In this document: positions 31,667 to 40,606 of the stretch, one piece after another | Layout: every line of letters begins with the position of its first letter | How positions within the stretch are numbered: the stretch's first letter is position 1 | Assembly: GCF_000020585.3 (NCBI RefSeq) | Contig: NC_011138.3 | Coordinates: 3,165,195-3,229,194, forward strand | Source of the DNA: Alteromonas mediterranea DE | GTDB lineage: Bacteria > Pseudomonadota > Gammaproteobacteria > Enterobacterales > Alteromonadaceae | Direction of reading: 5' to 3' | Length of the DNA stretch: 64,000 nucleotides | Notes under the pieces: model-generated | What the model was told of the DNA's origin: nothing | Database searches by the model: none | Seen by the model: only the letters and a program-made list of their open reading frames with translations | Position numbers and translations under genes: made by a program

Positions 31667-32841
31667 TCTAATTCCTTTTTACTACCTACATGGTAGGGTG
31701 CTTCTTCTTTTGACGTTGTAGGCCCACTATTAAACATTGATAGTTTGTCGAAGATATTAGGTAGCAAACCGGCTATACCCTTTGGAAGTAACAGCGTGAC
31801 CAATACAAATAGGCCTCCGAGAGCGAAAAGCCAAGCTTCTGGCATAATAGCGGTGAATCGGGTTTTCGCGTAACTCACTACAATAGCTCCGATGATCGCA
31901 CCATAAAGAGTGCAGCGTCCGCCAATCGCAACCCACACCACCATTTCTATTGAGTTGAGCGGAGAAAACTCACCAGGATTTATAATGCCAACTTGCGGAA
32001 CATAAAGGGCACCAGCTAAACCGGCTAGCATTGCAGATACAACGAATATCCATACTTTATAATGCTCTGGCTTATATCCTACGAAACGAACGCGGCTTTC
32101 TGCATCTCGCGTAGCGGTAATAACTCTTCCCATTTTTGAAGAAACTATAAAGTGACTAATGGCGTAACCAACTGCTAATGCAATAGCTGTAGCAACAAAT
32201 AACGCAAGTTTGGTACTGGGGTTTTGCAAAGAGAAACTAAATATTTCTTTAAAATCGGTTAGTCCATTATTGCCACCAAATCCCATTTCATTTCTAAAAA
32301 AGGCCAACATCAACGCGTATGTCATTGCTTGAGTCATAATAGATAGATACACCCCACTTACTCGCGATCTAAATGCCAGTGTTCCAAAAATAAAGGCAAG
32401 CAACCCAGGCCCTAGAAACACCATCACAACCATCCAAATTGCACTGCTACTTCCCGCCCAAAACCAAGGAATTTCCGTCCAATTTAGAAAAACCATGAAA
32501 TCTGGAAGGTCGGGATTACCATAAACACCTCTGTCACCAATTTGGCGCATAAGATACATGCCCATGGCGTACCCACCGAGTGTAAAAAAGGCTCCGTGCC
32601 CTAAGCTAAGCACGCCACAGTAACCCCATACTAGGTCTACGGCTAAGGCCAAAAGTGCATAGCACAAATACTTTCCTAAAAGACTTACTGTGTAGTCACT
32701 AACGTGTAACAAAGCACCGTCAGCGAAAACCAGATTACAAAAAGTTACGTAAGCCGTTGATAGAAATAAGACGCTCACCACTACATGAAGGTTGCTTAGC
32801 GCTTTAAACTTCTCTTGAAAAACGTTTGATAAAATAGTCAT
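31663..32841 (-). CDS. urtC: Urea ABC transporter permease UrtC
   Basis: The protein has 392 residues with about ten hydrophobic segments. LivM/UrtC hallmarks include 'VDLVWGYCGVLSLGHGAFFTLGGYAMGMYLMRQIG', 'GVYLSIMTQAMTYALMLAFFRNEMGFGGNNGLTDF' and 'RDAESRVRFVGYKPEHYKVWIFVVSAMLAGLAGALYVPQVGIINP' (each given in part). It forms the membrane channel with UrtB. Its start overlaps the urtB stop by one base. Confidence 0.95.
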   Translation of the reverse strand: MTILSNVFQEKFKALSNLHVVVSVLFLSTAYVTFCNLVFADGALLHVSDYTVSLLGKYLCYALLALAVDLVWGYCGVLSLGHGAFFTLGGYAMGMYLMRQIGDRGVYGNPDLPDFMVFLNWTEIPWFWAGSSSAIWMVVMVFLGPGLLAFIFGTLAFRSRVSGVYLSIMTQAMTYALMLAFFRNEMGFGGNNGLTDFKEIFSFSLQNPSTKLALFVATAIALAVGYAISHFIVSSKMGRVITATRDAESRVRFVGYKPEHYKVWIFVVSAMLAGLAGALYVPQVGIINPGEFSPLNSIEMVVWVAIGGRCTLYGAIIGAIVVSYAKTRFTAIMPEAWLFALGGLFVLVTLLLPKGIAGLLPNIFDKLSMFNSGPTTSKEEAPYHVGSKKELE

Positions 32842-34511
32842 TAGTCTGCGCTCCTACCCTTTTGTGGGAATAAGCCTTTCGGACGTTTTTGGATAAACAA
32901 TACCAAGCCTACCAGCACGATAATATTTGCCAGCACAGACCCCGTAATAGGTTCAAGAAATTTATTAATTGTACCGAGTGACATAGCCGCAACTAACGTT
33001 CCCCACAAGTTGCCTACTCCACCAAATACAACGACTAAAAATGAATCGATAATGTAGGCCTGACCTAGGTTTGGTCCGACGTTGGTCAATTGACTAAGCA
33101 CTACACCCGCTACACCCGCAATACCCGAACCTAAACCAAAGGTAGCAGCATCTACCCAGTCACTTTTTATACTAAGCGCGCGTGCCATGTCCCTGTTTTG
33201 TGATACAGCGCGAACGTGCAAACCTAATGATGATTTTTTAAGGATTAACATCAGTGTAAAAAACACAACGAGCGAAAATATAATGATGTATAGCCGATTG
33301 TAGGTTAACGAAAAGACGGGATTTATAACCCAAGATCCCGTCATCCATTCAGGCGCCTGCACCTGTCTATTAAGTGGAGAAAAAACCGTACGCACTAATT
33401 GCTGAAGTATTAAAGATACGCCGAACGTAGCTAATAATGTCTCTAACGGGCGCCCTTTTAAGAAGCGAATTACGCCTCGCTCAATTAATACCCCCACAAA
33501 CCCCGAAACTAAAAAGGCAGCGGGAATAGCCATTAATAGCGAATATTCGATAAGGGACGGAAAAGTAATTTGTATGACATATGTAGTATAAGCGCCCAGC
33601 ATAATCATTTCGCCGTGCGCCATGTTAATTACACCCATCACGCCAAAAGTAATTGCTAAGCCAATTGCAGCTAACAATAATACTGAGCCTAAACTTAATC
33701 CAAAAAATACATTTTCAATAAATCCGTAGCGGCTGCGCTTTGCGTCTATATTTTTAATGACTTCATTGAGCGCCGCAGCTAGTTCTGCTTCTTGCGCATT
33801 GCGCTGACTTTGTGGCAATTCCCTTAATATATTTGCCATGGTATTTCGCACTTCAGGCTGCAGACTACTTTCTAAATCACTAACAGCAACTAGTTTGGCT
33901 TGATGCTCACCCGTTTTTAGCTGGTTTAATGAAAGCACCACATTCATTAATTCTGACACTTCTGGGTCTTCTTCTTTATCAAGCCGTAGCGTGATAGCGT
34001 CTAACCCCATCGTGGACGGATTGTCGAGTAACTGCTTTACGGCTTGTAGACGTACATCCTTATTAGGGGAATTTAAGTCTAGTACAGCGATAGCACTTCG
34101 GATTAAACCCCGCAGTCGGTTGTTTGTGCGTACCTTTCTAATTTTCGACTTTTTAACCGATGCGAGTTCTGAGTCATGCAATACATCAGTTAGTTCGTAC
34201 TCTTTACCTACCTTTATAGCGGCAACAAGCAGCCTATTTGATTTGATATAGTACAAGTCACCGTTCAACACTAGTGACAATATTTCTCGGGTTTTTGGGT
34301 GAAGAACTTGGCTAATTTCTGTTACCAAAGATTCCATTTGGTTCAACTTCGCGCTTGGCAATTTAGCTGCGAGTGAATAAAGTGCAGCGTCATTCTCATT
34401 GCTAGGTTGAACGGTCTGAACATCTGCTGTTTGTGCATATACAGGTGCTTTACACAAGCATATTAAGCAGATGAATAACCAACTAACCCACCGGGTGTGC
34501 GTTCGAATCAT
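32841..34511 (-). CDS. urtB: Urea ABC transporter permease UrtB with periplasmic N-terminal extension
   Basis: The protein has 556 residues. A signal peptide (to about residue 26, 'PVYAQTADV') is followed by a soluble region of about 220 residues with HEAT-like helical repeats ('AVLDLNSPNKDVRLQAVKQLLDNPS'). The LivH-like permease domain begins near residue 265 ('GSVLLLAAIGLAITFGVMGVINMAHGEMIMLGAYTTYV', in part) and ends 'LVLFIQKRPKGLFPQKGR'. The long N-terminus is common in proteobacterial UrtB and absent from LivH. A 176-bp gap with a stem-loop separates it from urtA. Confidence 0.95.
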   Translation of the reverse strand: MIRTHTRWVSWLFICLICLCKAPVYAQTADVQTVQPSNENDAALYSLAAKLPSAKLNQMESLVTEISQVLHPKTREILSLVLNGDLYYIKSNRLLVAAIKVGKEYELTDVLHDSELASVKKSKIRKVRTNNRLRGLIRSAIAVLDLNSPNKDVRLQAVKQLLDNPSTMGLDAITLRLDKEEDPEVSELMNVVLSLNQLKTGEHQAKLVAVSDLESSLQPEVRNTMANILRELPQSQRNAQEAELAAALNEVIKNIDAKRSRYGFIENVFFGLSLGSVLLLAAIGLAITFGVMGVINMAHGEMIMLGAYTTYVIQITFPSLIEYSLLMAIPAAFLVSGFVGVLIERGVIRFLKGRPLETLLATFGVSLILQQLVRTVFSPLNRQVQAPEWMTGSWVINPVFSLTYNRLYIIIFSLVVFFTLMLILKKSSLGLHVRAVSQNRDMARALSIKSDWVDAATFGLGSGIAGVAGVVLSQLTNVGPNLGQAYIIDSFLVVVFGGVGNLWGTLVAAMSLGTINKFLEPITGSVLANIIVLVGLVLFIQKRPKGLFPQKGRSAD

Positions 34512-34639
34512 CTTATATTCCTCTTATACAAAGCTTAATGCACAACGTTTAAGCCGCTTCTAGATGCTCTTGTACTAACAGTGGTAAATACACTCTATTT
34601 AAAGTACGTTTGGGATTCAGGCTCTTAACGTCATGGAGG

Positions 34640-34665
34640 CTGGCTACTTGTATGTCAGTAGCCAG
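34640..34665 (-). promoter_or_regulatory. Stem-loop between urtA and urtB
   Basis: CTGGCTACT (34640-34648) and AGTAGCCAG (34657-34665) form a perfect 9-bp stem with an 8-nt loop about 25 bp after the urtA stop. With no U-tract, it is best read as a 3' stability or processing stem that keeps urtA mRNA more abundant than the permease mRNA, as is common for binding-protein genes. Confidence 0.55.
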
Positions 34666-34687
34666 GTTTACCCATTCTTTAAACCTT

Positions 34688-35962
34688 CTAACCCGAGCAT
34701 TTACCTGTCGTCACATCAAAATTTCCGCAACGAAGTGGTGCAGTCCAGTCCGACATGAGGTTTTTTGAACTCGGTAGAAAGTCTGACCACGCATCACCAA
34801 TCACTGTATCTGGTGTTTCCCAAACCACTTCAAATTGACCATCTTCTTGAATTTCGCCAATTAGCACGGGCTTCGATAGGTGATGGTTTGCATTCATAAC
34901 TGCAATGCTTCCTGTGAGATTTGGCACTGCGATACCGATCATCGCTTGCTCTACTTCGTCTACATCTGTAGTGCCTGCTTTTTCTACCGCTTTTGCCCAC
35001 ATTTTGAAGCCAATATAAGTTGCTTCCATTGGGTCATTCGTTACACGTTCATCATCACCAATGTAGCGTTGCCAACCTTCGATAAATTCATCATTTTCAT
35101 CTGATTCAACACTTTGGAAGTAATTCCAAGCAGCAAGATGTCCAACAAGAGGCGCTGCATCAAAGCCCGAAAGCTCTTCTTCACCTACAGAGAATGCCAC
35201 CACTGGAATATCTTCTGCAGAAATGCCTTGGTTGCCTAATTCTTTGTAAAATGGAATGTTCGCATCGCCGTTAATTGTAGAAACCACAGCAGTCTTCTTG
35301 CCTGTTGAGCCGAACTTTTTGATCTCAGAAACAATACCTTGCCAGTCAGAATGACCAAATGGGGTGTAGTTAATAAGAATGTCTTCGTCTTTAACGCCTT
35401 TCGCATTCAGATACTCTTTTAATATCTTGTTTGTCGTGCGTGGGTATACATAATCAGTTCCTGCTAGAACCCAACGAGTAGCACCGATATCATTCATTAA
35501 ATAATCTACCGCTGGTATAGCTTGCTGGTTAGGCGCTGCGCCTGTGTAGAACACATTCTTCGAAGACTCTTCCCCTTCGTATTGCACAGGGTAGAACAAC
35601 AAGCCGTTGAGCTCTTCAATTACGGGCAATACGGATTTTCTTGACACTGACGTCCAGCAACCGAAAATCACATCGACCTTTTCCTGTGCCAGTAACTCCC
35701 GAGTTTTTTCTGCAAACAGCGGCCAGTTTGACGCGGGGTCAACTACCACAGCTTCTAGCTTTTTACCCAGGATACCGCCCGCTTTATTCTGTTCTTCAAT
35801 CATCATCAACACTGTGTCTTTCAATGTTGTTTCTGATATTGCCATGGTGCCCGACAGCGAATGTAGTACACCTACTTTAATAGTATCTGCCGCTAACACG
35901 ATTTGAGAGCAAAATGTACTAACTATAATTGTGCTGGCGAGGGCGATCTTTTTAAATTTCAT
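34688..35962 (-). CDS. urtA: Urea ABC transporter substrate-binding protein UrtA
   Basis: The protein has 424 residues with signal peptide 'MKFKKIALASTIIVSTFCSQIVLA' (in part). The mature chain starts 'ADTIKVGVLHSLSGTMAISETTLKDTVLMMIEEQNKAGG' (in part), the standard UrtA/FmdD pattern, with 'VIFGCWTSVSRKSVLPVIEELNGLLFYPVQYEGEE' and 'TGAAPNQQAIPAVDYL'. It binds urea in the periplasm and delivers it to UrtBC. It lies 35 bp after the porin gene and is followed by a stem-loop. Confidence 0.96.
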   Translation of the reverse strand: MKFKKIALASTIIVSTFCSQIVLAADTIKVGVLHSLSGTMAISETTLKDTVLMMIEEQNKAGGILGKKLEAVVVDPASNWPLFAEKTRELLAQEKVDVIFGCWTSVSRKSVLPVIEELNGLLFYPVQYEGEESSKNVFYTGAAPNQQAIPAVDYLMNDIGATRWVLAGTDYVYPRTTNKILKEYLNAKGVKDEDILINYTPFGHSDWQGIVSEIKKFGSTGKKTAVVSTINGDANIPFYKELGNQGISAEDIPVVAFSVGEEELSGFDAAPLVGHLAAWNYFQSVESDENDEFIEGWQRYIGDDERVTNDPMEATYIGFKMWAKAVEKAGTTDVDEVEQAMIGIAVPNLTGSIAVMNANHHLSKPVLIGEIQEDGQFEVVWETPDTVIGDAWSDFLPSSKNLMSDWTAPLRCGNFDVTTGKCSG

Positions 35963-35997
35963 TTGAGTATTCCTTTTATCAATGTGATTGAATTAGC

Positions 35998-36999
35998 TTA
36001 GAAAGTAACTAGTGCTTCAAGGGCCATAAGGTCTACATCTACCCCATTTTGTTCACCCATTCGGTATTCAAATACCACCCATAGGTTTTTGGTAAAGGTA
36101 TAGCTTGGTGCAATCGTGATAGCGCTGCCATCTTCTACTTCTGCGCCACTTGCATCATCGATTGCATAGTCGTGATAACGTAAAGTAATAGCAAAATCGT
36201 TCATTGCGTAATTGCCCATGATTAAGTAACCAGAGGCTTCTGAATCGATGCCATAGCGATAGGCATAAGCTGGAGCGTTTTCTGAAGTGTTATATTCAAC
36301 GGCAAGGGTGAGAGAGCCTTCTATATACGCGGCCCACAAATTTACCAGTGTGGTAGTTTCATCTGTTCCGTCGAGCTTGTCGCTTGAATAAAAAGCTTTT
36401 GCAATTGTGGCTTCAGTGGGCGTAACTGCTAACATTGCTTCAAACGCAGGATGATCTGTATCCCTGTTCTCACCTTCTAAGTCCCCTAAATCGTTAACCA
36501 ATGACAAGGCAACTTGGTAGCCATTTCCCTTGTAAAAACCTGAAACTCCCTGCTGATAACCACCGTAAAAGTATGCGGCATAGCCAGTTCCTGAGTACTG
36601 ATAGAGACCCGTTGGTTCTTCCGTTTCCCAACCTGTATAACTAAGAAAACGTCCTGCTTTTACACTAAAATTTTCTGATACTGCGTAGGAAATAAAAGCT
36701 TGTTCAATGTCGACTTCCTCTCCAGTTCCGTTGTCTTGGTATTCCAAGTCAACTTGCGCTGAAAACTTACTGTCAAAACTATAAAGAAAATCTATTTCGA
36801 ATTGATCTAAACCGGATGACTGTTCGGTGCCAACTCCTTCAACGTCAACTGACGACCACGACATATCAATAAAGCCAGTAACCGAAAGACTGTCAGTTAA
36901 TTTAAATTTATCGTCCGCGTGCGCCGTACCTGTGAGACTCAAAGCGATAAATCCAACGGCCGCGGCTGGTTTTAATGTTTGGGCTAGTTTCATTTGCAT
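35998..36999 (-). CDS. Outer-membrane porin heading the urea-uptake operon
   Basis: The protein has 333 residues with a signal peptide ending 'TAHA-DDK'. The rest alternates polar and aromatic residues, as in a beta-barrel ('VTGFIDMSWSSVDVEG', 'FSVKAGRFLSYTGWETEEPTGLYQYSGTGYAAYFYGGYQQG' in part). It ends in Phe ('MALEALVTF'), the C-terminal signal for barrel insertion. It sits first in the operon, 35 bp before urtA, so it probably lets urea or amide solutes across the outer membrane under the same control. The fold is clear; specificity for urea is inferred from position only. Confidence 0.85.
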   Translation of the reverse strand: MQMKLAQTLKPAAAVGFIALSLTGTAHADDKFKLTDSLSVTGFIDMSWSSVDVEGVGTEQSSGLDQFEIDFLYSFDSKFSAQVDLEYQDNGTGEEVDIEQAFISYAVSENFSVKAGRFLSYTGWETEEPTGLYQYSGTGYAAYFYGGYQQGVSGFYKGNGYQVALSLVNDLGDLEGENRDTDHPAFEAMLAVTPTEATIAKAFYSSDKLDGTDETTTLVNLWAAYIEGSLTLAVEYNTSENAPAYAYRYGIDSEASGYLIMGNYAMNDFAITLRYHDYAIDDASGAEVEDGSAITIAPSYTFTKNLWVVFEYRMGEQNGVDVDLMALEALVTF

Positions 37000-37117
37000 T
37001 CCTTTATTAAAGTAATCAGCACATGGTCAGTGAGCTCTATTTATTGTGTTTATTTCCAACACGTTCATTATGAGTTTTGAATGCAATGAAAAGAATGCGC
37101 AAAAGCACGCAACCACC

Positions 37118-37133
37118 TACGTATAAATACGCA
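37118..37133. promoter_or_regulatory. Direct repeat TACGTA-N4-TACGCA, candidate response-regulator site
   Basis: TACGTATAAATACGCA has two similar hexamers exactly 10 bp apart, on one face of the helix, in the 241-bp region between the divergent porin-urt-ure operon and the NCS1-kinase gene. LuxR/NarL-type regulators often bind such sites, and one is encoded nearby at 40.6 kb. No sigma-54 (GG-N10-GC) promoter was found here. Confidence 0.35.
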
Positions 37134-37240
37134 TGGTTAAGTGGTTTAACTTATGTAAGATGGGAAGATCTAAACAACGAAAGTTCGTTGATAAATAATG
37201 TATTTCTTTGTAATAACTCAAAAAAACGTAGCACTTTAAA

Positions 37241-40200
37241 ATGCAATCTAATCAAAAAATAATTCCGACCCGACGCAGTTACAATAAACTTGTTGCGAAT
37301 GAAATGATGGAAGATTTCGCTTTGCGTTTTACCGCGAAGAAAGCTCGAAAGTGGTCTTTGAATAAGGTTGCAGGAACTGCCCTCGGGATTGTTTCTTTTC
37401 TCGTACTAGAAGCTATTGGTGGTGCCGCCACAATTAATTTTGGGTTCATTAACGTGGCATGGGCGATATTGTCTGTGGTGCTTGTTGTATTTTTGACCGG
37501 CACGCCTATCAGTTACTACGCGGCAAAATACGGCGTTGATATCGACCTATTAACCAGAGGGGCCGGATTTGGTTACATAGGCTCAACTATAACCTCACTG
37601 ATTTACGCCTCTTTTACGTTCATTTTTTTCGCACTTGAAGCCGCTATCATGGCGATGGCCTTGCACATCCTATTTGGCATATCTTTAGCAATCGGGTATG
37701 TGATTAGTGCATTGCTAGTACTTCCATTAGTTACGCATGGGATTAGTTATATAAGCCGATTCCAGGTTTGGTCTCAGCCTATTTGGGTAATACTTCAATT
37801 AGTGCCTCTCCTTTTCGTGTTTCAACACCCTGACAGCAACTTCAAAGACTGGATTGCTTTTACTGGAATTGGCGAAAATGAAACCGAGGCACGCAATTTC
37901 AACTTACTTTTATTCGGAAGTGCATCCGCTATATTGCTTTCCCTAGTTGCGCAAATTGGTGAGCAGGTAGACTTTCTGAGATTTTTACCGGAAAGACCCA
38001 AAGCTGGCAGGTTTAAATGGTGGTTAGCTTTGATAGCTGCTGGCCCTGGATGGATTTTTTTTGGCGCATTAAAATTATTTTTAGGGTCTTTTCTAGCGTA
38101 CTTTGCACTTACTCAAGGTGTGGATATTGACTTGGCAGATGACCCGGCACACATGTATAACCTAGCTTTTAGCTTAGTTTTTGATAACCCAACTATAAGC
38201 CTTATCGTTGCCTGTAGCTTTGTGGTTATTTCTCAGTTAAAAATTAACGTCGCCAATGCGTATGCAGGCTCGTTAGCATGGTCTAACTTTTTCTCTCGTG
38301 TAACTCGCACTCATCCCGGTCGAGTGATATGGACCGTGTTCAATGTAGTCATCGCACTATTGCTAATGGAGTTAGGTATATACCAAACGATAGAGACCAT
38401 GTTATCCGTTTATTCTGTATTGGTATTGTCATGGCTAAGTTCTGTTGTAGCTGACTTAATAATAAATAAGCCGCTAGGCATTAGCCCCAAGCACATTGAA
38501 TTTAAACGTTCTCACTTATACGACATTAATCCTGTGGGAATTGGCGCAATGTTCATATCTTCTTTCATCGGTATAACGGGCCATTACGGCTGGTATGGTG
38601 AAACAATTCAAGCTCTTGCCTCTTACCTTGCCTTTTTCTTACCTTTTATCTTAGTTCCTGTCATTGGAAAACTCACCGGTGGTAAATACTATTTGGTTGA
38701 TAATAAAGTAGCTATTACACAAACCAGCTGTGTATGTTGCATTTGTGAAAATGAATTTGAGCAAGAGGATATTACTTTTTGTCCAGCATATAGTGGGGTC
38801 ATCTGCTCGCTGTGCTGTTCATTAGATGTGAAGTGTGGAGATATCTGTAGGCCAGAAGCTACGCTCTTTGCACAGTCACAGATATTTTTTCATCGTTTTT
38901 TAAGTATCGACCTTCTTAAAGCCTTAACGACCCCTATGTCACAGTTTATAGCGCTAACATTTGCGCTAAGTTGTGTTAGCGCCAGTATTCTATATTTAGT
39001 TTACCTTCAAGTACCTTCTACCTCAGGTGCAAATGTCCTTTTTGCAGATATGCTAATTAAGATATTTTTCTTGCTCTCTATCATTGTTGGCATACTAAGT
39101 TGGCTATTTGTTTTAGCAAGAAACGCTAACAAAATAGCCCTTAAAGAACTTCGTTCCCAAGCGTCAGCTTTGGCCGATGAAATAGGAGCCCACGAAGTAA
39201 CGTCCATTGCGCTTGAAAAAGCAAAGAATGCTGCTGAGGCTGCAAATGAAGCCAAGAGCCGATATTTAGCGGGACTAAGCCATGAGCTGCGAACGCCATT
39301 AAATGTGATGCTAGGTTATTCACAGCTATTAGGTAAAGATGTTAGTTTAAGTGAAAAACAACGAGACACTATGGGCATCATGCGAAGAAATGGGGAGCAT
39401 CTTGCCAATTTGATTGAAGGACTGTTGGAAATATCAAAAATAGAAGCTGGCCGCCTAACACTTCACCGAGATGAATTTAATATTAGAGCTATATTGAAAC
39501 AACTCATCGATATGTTTGAATTGCAGGCAAGTAACAAAGGTCTCAATTTTCACACTAACATCAGTACAAAGCTTCCCGATGTAGTGGTTGGTGATAAGCA
39601 AAGACTTAGGCAAATATTGATTAATTTGATCTCTAACGCCATCAAATATACAGAGGCCGGTCATGTTAAATTCGATGTTCAGTATAGAAATGAAGTCGCG
39701 ATTTTTGTCGTTGTAGATACAGGCTCAGGTATAAGCGAAGCGCATAAAGAAACTATTTTTCAGCCCTTTGAGCAAATTAGAAACACCCATACACAGGCGA
39801 TTGGTGGCACTGGGTTAGGATTAACGATATCTCGCTCTTTAACCGAATTAATGGGCGGTGAACTTAGCTTCAAAAGTTTACTAGGGAAAGGTTCAACCTT
39901 TACTTTGCGCTTAATGCTTCCACGCATTACTCAAAATCAAACCACGCCGGAAAATCATAGCCAACATGTTTGCGCATACTCAGGCACGCGTAAAACTATA
40001 CTGGTGATAGACAATGAGCCTCATCAACAGCAGTTGCTTAAAGATGTATTAACTCCACTTGGTTTTATTGTGTTGCTAGCGGAAAATGAGAAAAAAACGT
40101 TTTCTCAATTAGAAAGTCACCACATCGACTTAATTACACTAGATGTAAAACTGTCTAACGCAAGTGGATGGGATCTGCTGTCCACACTACGGATGGATAA

Positions 40201-40606
40201 TTGGTTAATGCCCGTACTCATGGTATCGGCAAACGCTCGTGAGTTAGAGCAATATACGGCTCACACAAAATTGCATAACGGGTATATTTCAAAGCCGTTC
40301 AATTTGGACAATTTATTCAATCAGATTGGGCAGTTGTTAGCACTTAATTGGGAATATTCTCCCGATAAAACCGAAAGCATAACGCAGATAGAAAAGCAGC
40401 AACGAACGCCCGTTACATCTGACCACTACAGGGAATTGATCACACTAGCTGAAATTGGGTATTTATCTGGGTTTAATAGCAAACTAACGGAAATAGAAAC
40501 CCATCATTATTTTTCCCCTGATGTAGAATCAAATATAAAGCAACATATTTCCCAATGTAACTTTCCAGAAATAATCAGATATTTAGGTGAGTGTATTCAT
40601 GAATAA
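37241..40606 (+). CDS. NCS1-type permease fused to hybrid sensor histidine kinase
   Basis: The protein has 1121 residues. The N-terminal ~480 residues read as a nucleobase:cation symporter-1 (purine-cytosine permease-like) transporter with about 12 membrane helices: 'GTALGIVSFLVLEAIGGAATINFGFI', 'GVDIDLLTRGAGFGYIGSTITSLIYASFTFIFFALEAA' (in part). A cysteine-rich module follows at about 497-540 ('SCVCCICENEF', 'ITFC', 'ICSLCCSLDVKCGDIC'), then two helices. The kinase part has His681 ('GLSHELRTPLNVMLGY'), HATPase motifs ('DTGSGIS', 'GGTGLGLTISRSL') and a receiver with Asp968 ('LITLDVKLS'). It recalls CbrA/CrbS, where an SSS transporter is fused to a kinase, but with an NCS1 module. Divergent from the urea operon, it may sense urea or a related solute. 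Confidence 0.9.
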   Translation: MQSNQKIIPTRRSYNKLVANEMMEDFALRFTAKKARKWSLNKVAGTALGIVSFLVLEAIGGAATINFGFINVAWAILSVVLVVFLTGTPISYYAAKYGVDIDLLTRGAGFGYIGSTITSLIYASFTFIFFALEAAIMAMALHILFGISLAIGYVISALLVLPLVTHGISYISRFQVWSQPIWVILQLVPLLFVFQHPDSNFKDWIAFTGIGENETEARNFNLLLFGSASAILLSLVAQIGEQVDFLRFLPERPKAGRFKWWLALIAAGPGWIFFGALKLFLGSFLAYFALTQGVDIDLADDPAHMYNLAFSLVFDNPTISLIVACSFVVISQLKINVANAYAGSLAWSNFFSRVTRTHPGRVIWTVFNVVIALLLMELGIYQTIETMLSVYSVLVLSWLSSVVADLIINKPLGISPKHIEFKRSHLYDINPVGIGAMFISSFIGITGHYGWYGETIQALASYLAFFLPFILVPVIGKLTGGKYYLVDNKVAITQTSCVCCICENEFEQEDITFCPAYSGVICSLCCSLDVKCGDICRPEATLFAQSQIFFHRFLSIDLLKALTTPMSQFIALTFALSCVSASILYLVYLQVPSTSGANVLFADMLIKIFFLLSIIVGILSWLFVLARNANKIALKELRSQASALADEIGAHEVTSIALEKAKNAAEAANEAKSRYLAGLSHELRTPLNVMLGYSQLLGKDVSLSEKQRDTMGIMRRNGEHLANLIEGLLEISKIEAGRLTLHRDEFNIRAILKQLIDMFELQASNKGLNFHTNISTKLPDVVVGDKQRLRQILINLISNAIKYTEAGHVKFDVQYRNEVAIFVVVDTGSGISEAHKETIFQPFEQIRNTHTQAIGGTGLGLTISRSLTELMGGELSFKSLLGKGSTFTLRLMLPRITQNQTTPENHSQHVCAYSGTRKTILVIDNEPHQQQLLKDVLTPLGFIVLLAENEKKTFSQLESHHIDLITLDVKLSNASGWDLLSTLRMDNWLMPVLMVSANARELEQYTAHTKLHNGYISKPFNLDNLFNQIGQLLALNWEYSPDKTESITQIEKQQRTPVTSDHYRELITLAEIGYLSGFNSKLTEIETHHYFSPDVESNIKQHISQCNFPEIIRYLGECIHE

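Noticed and set aside
37000..37240. Sigma-54 promoter for the urea operon
   Set aside because: The best candidate (GGTTGCGTGCTTTTGC on the minus strand) has 12 instead of 10 bases between GG and GC and lacks the consensus flanks.
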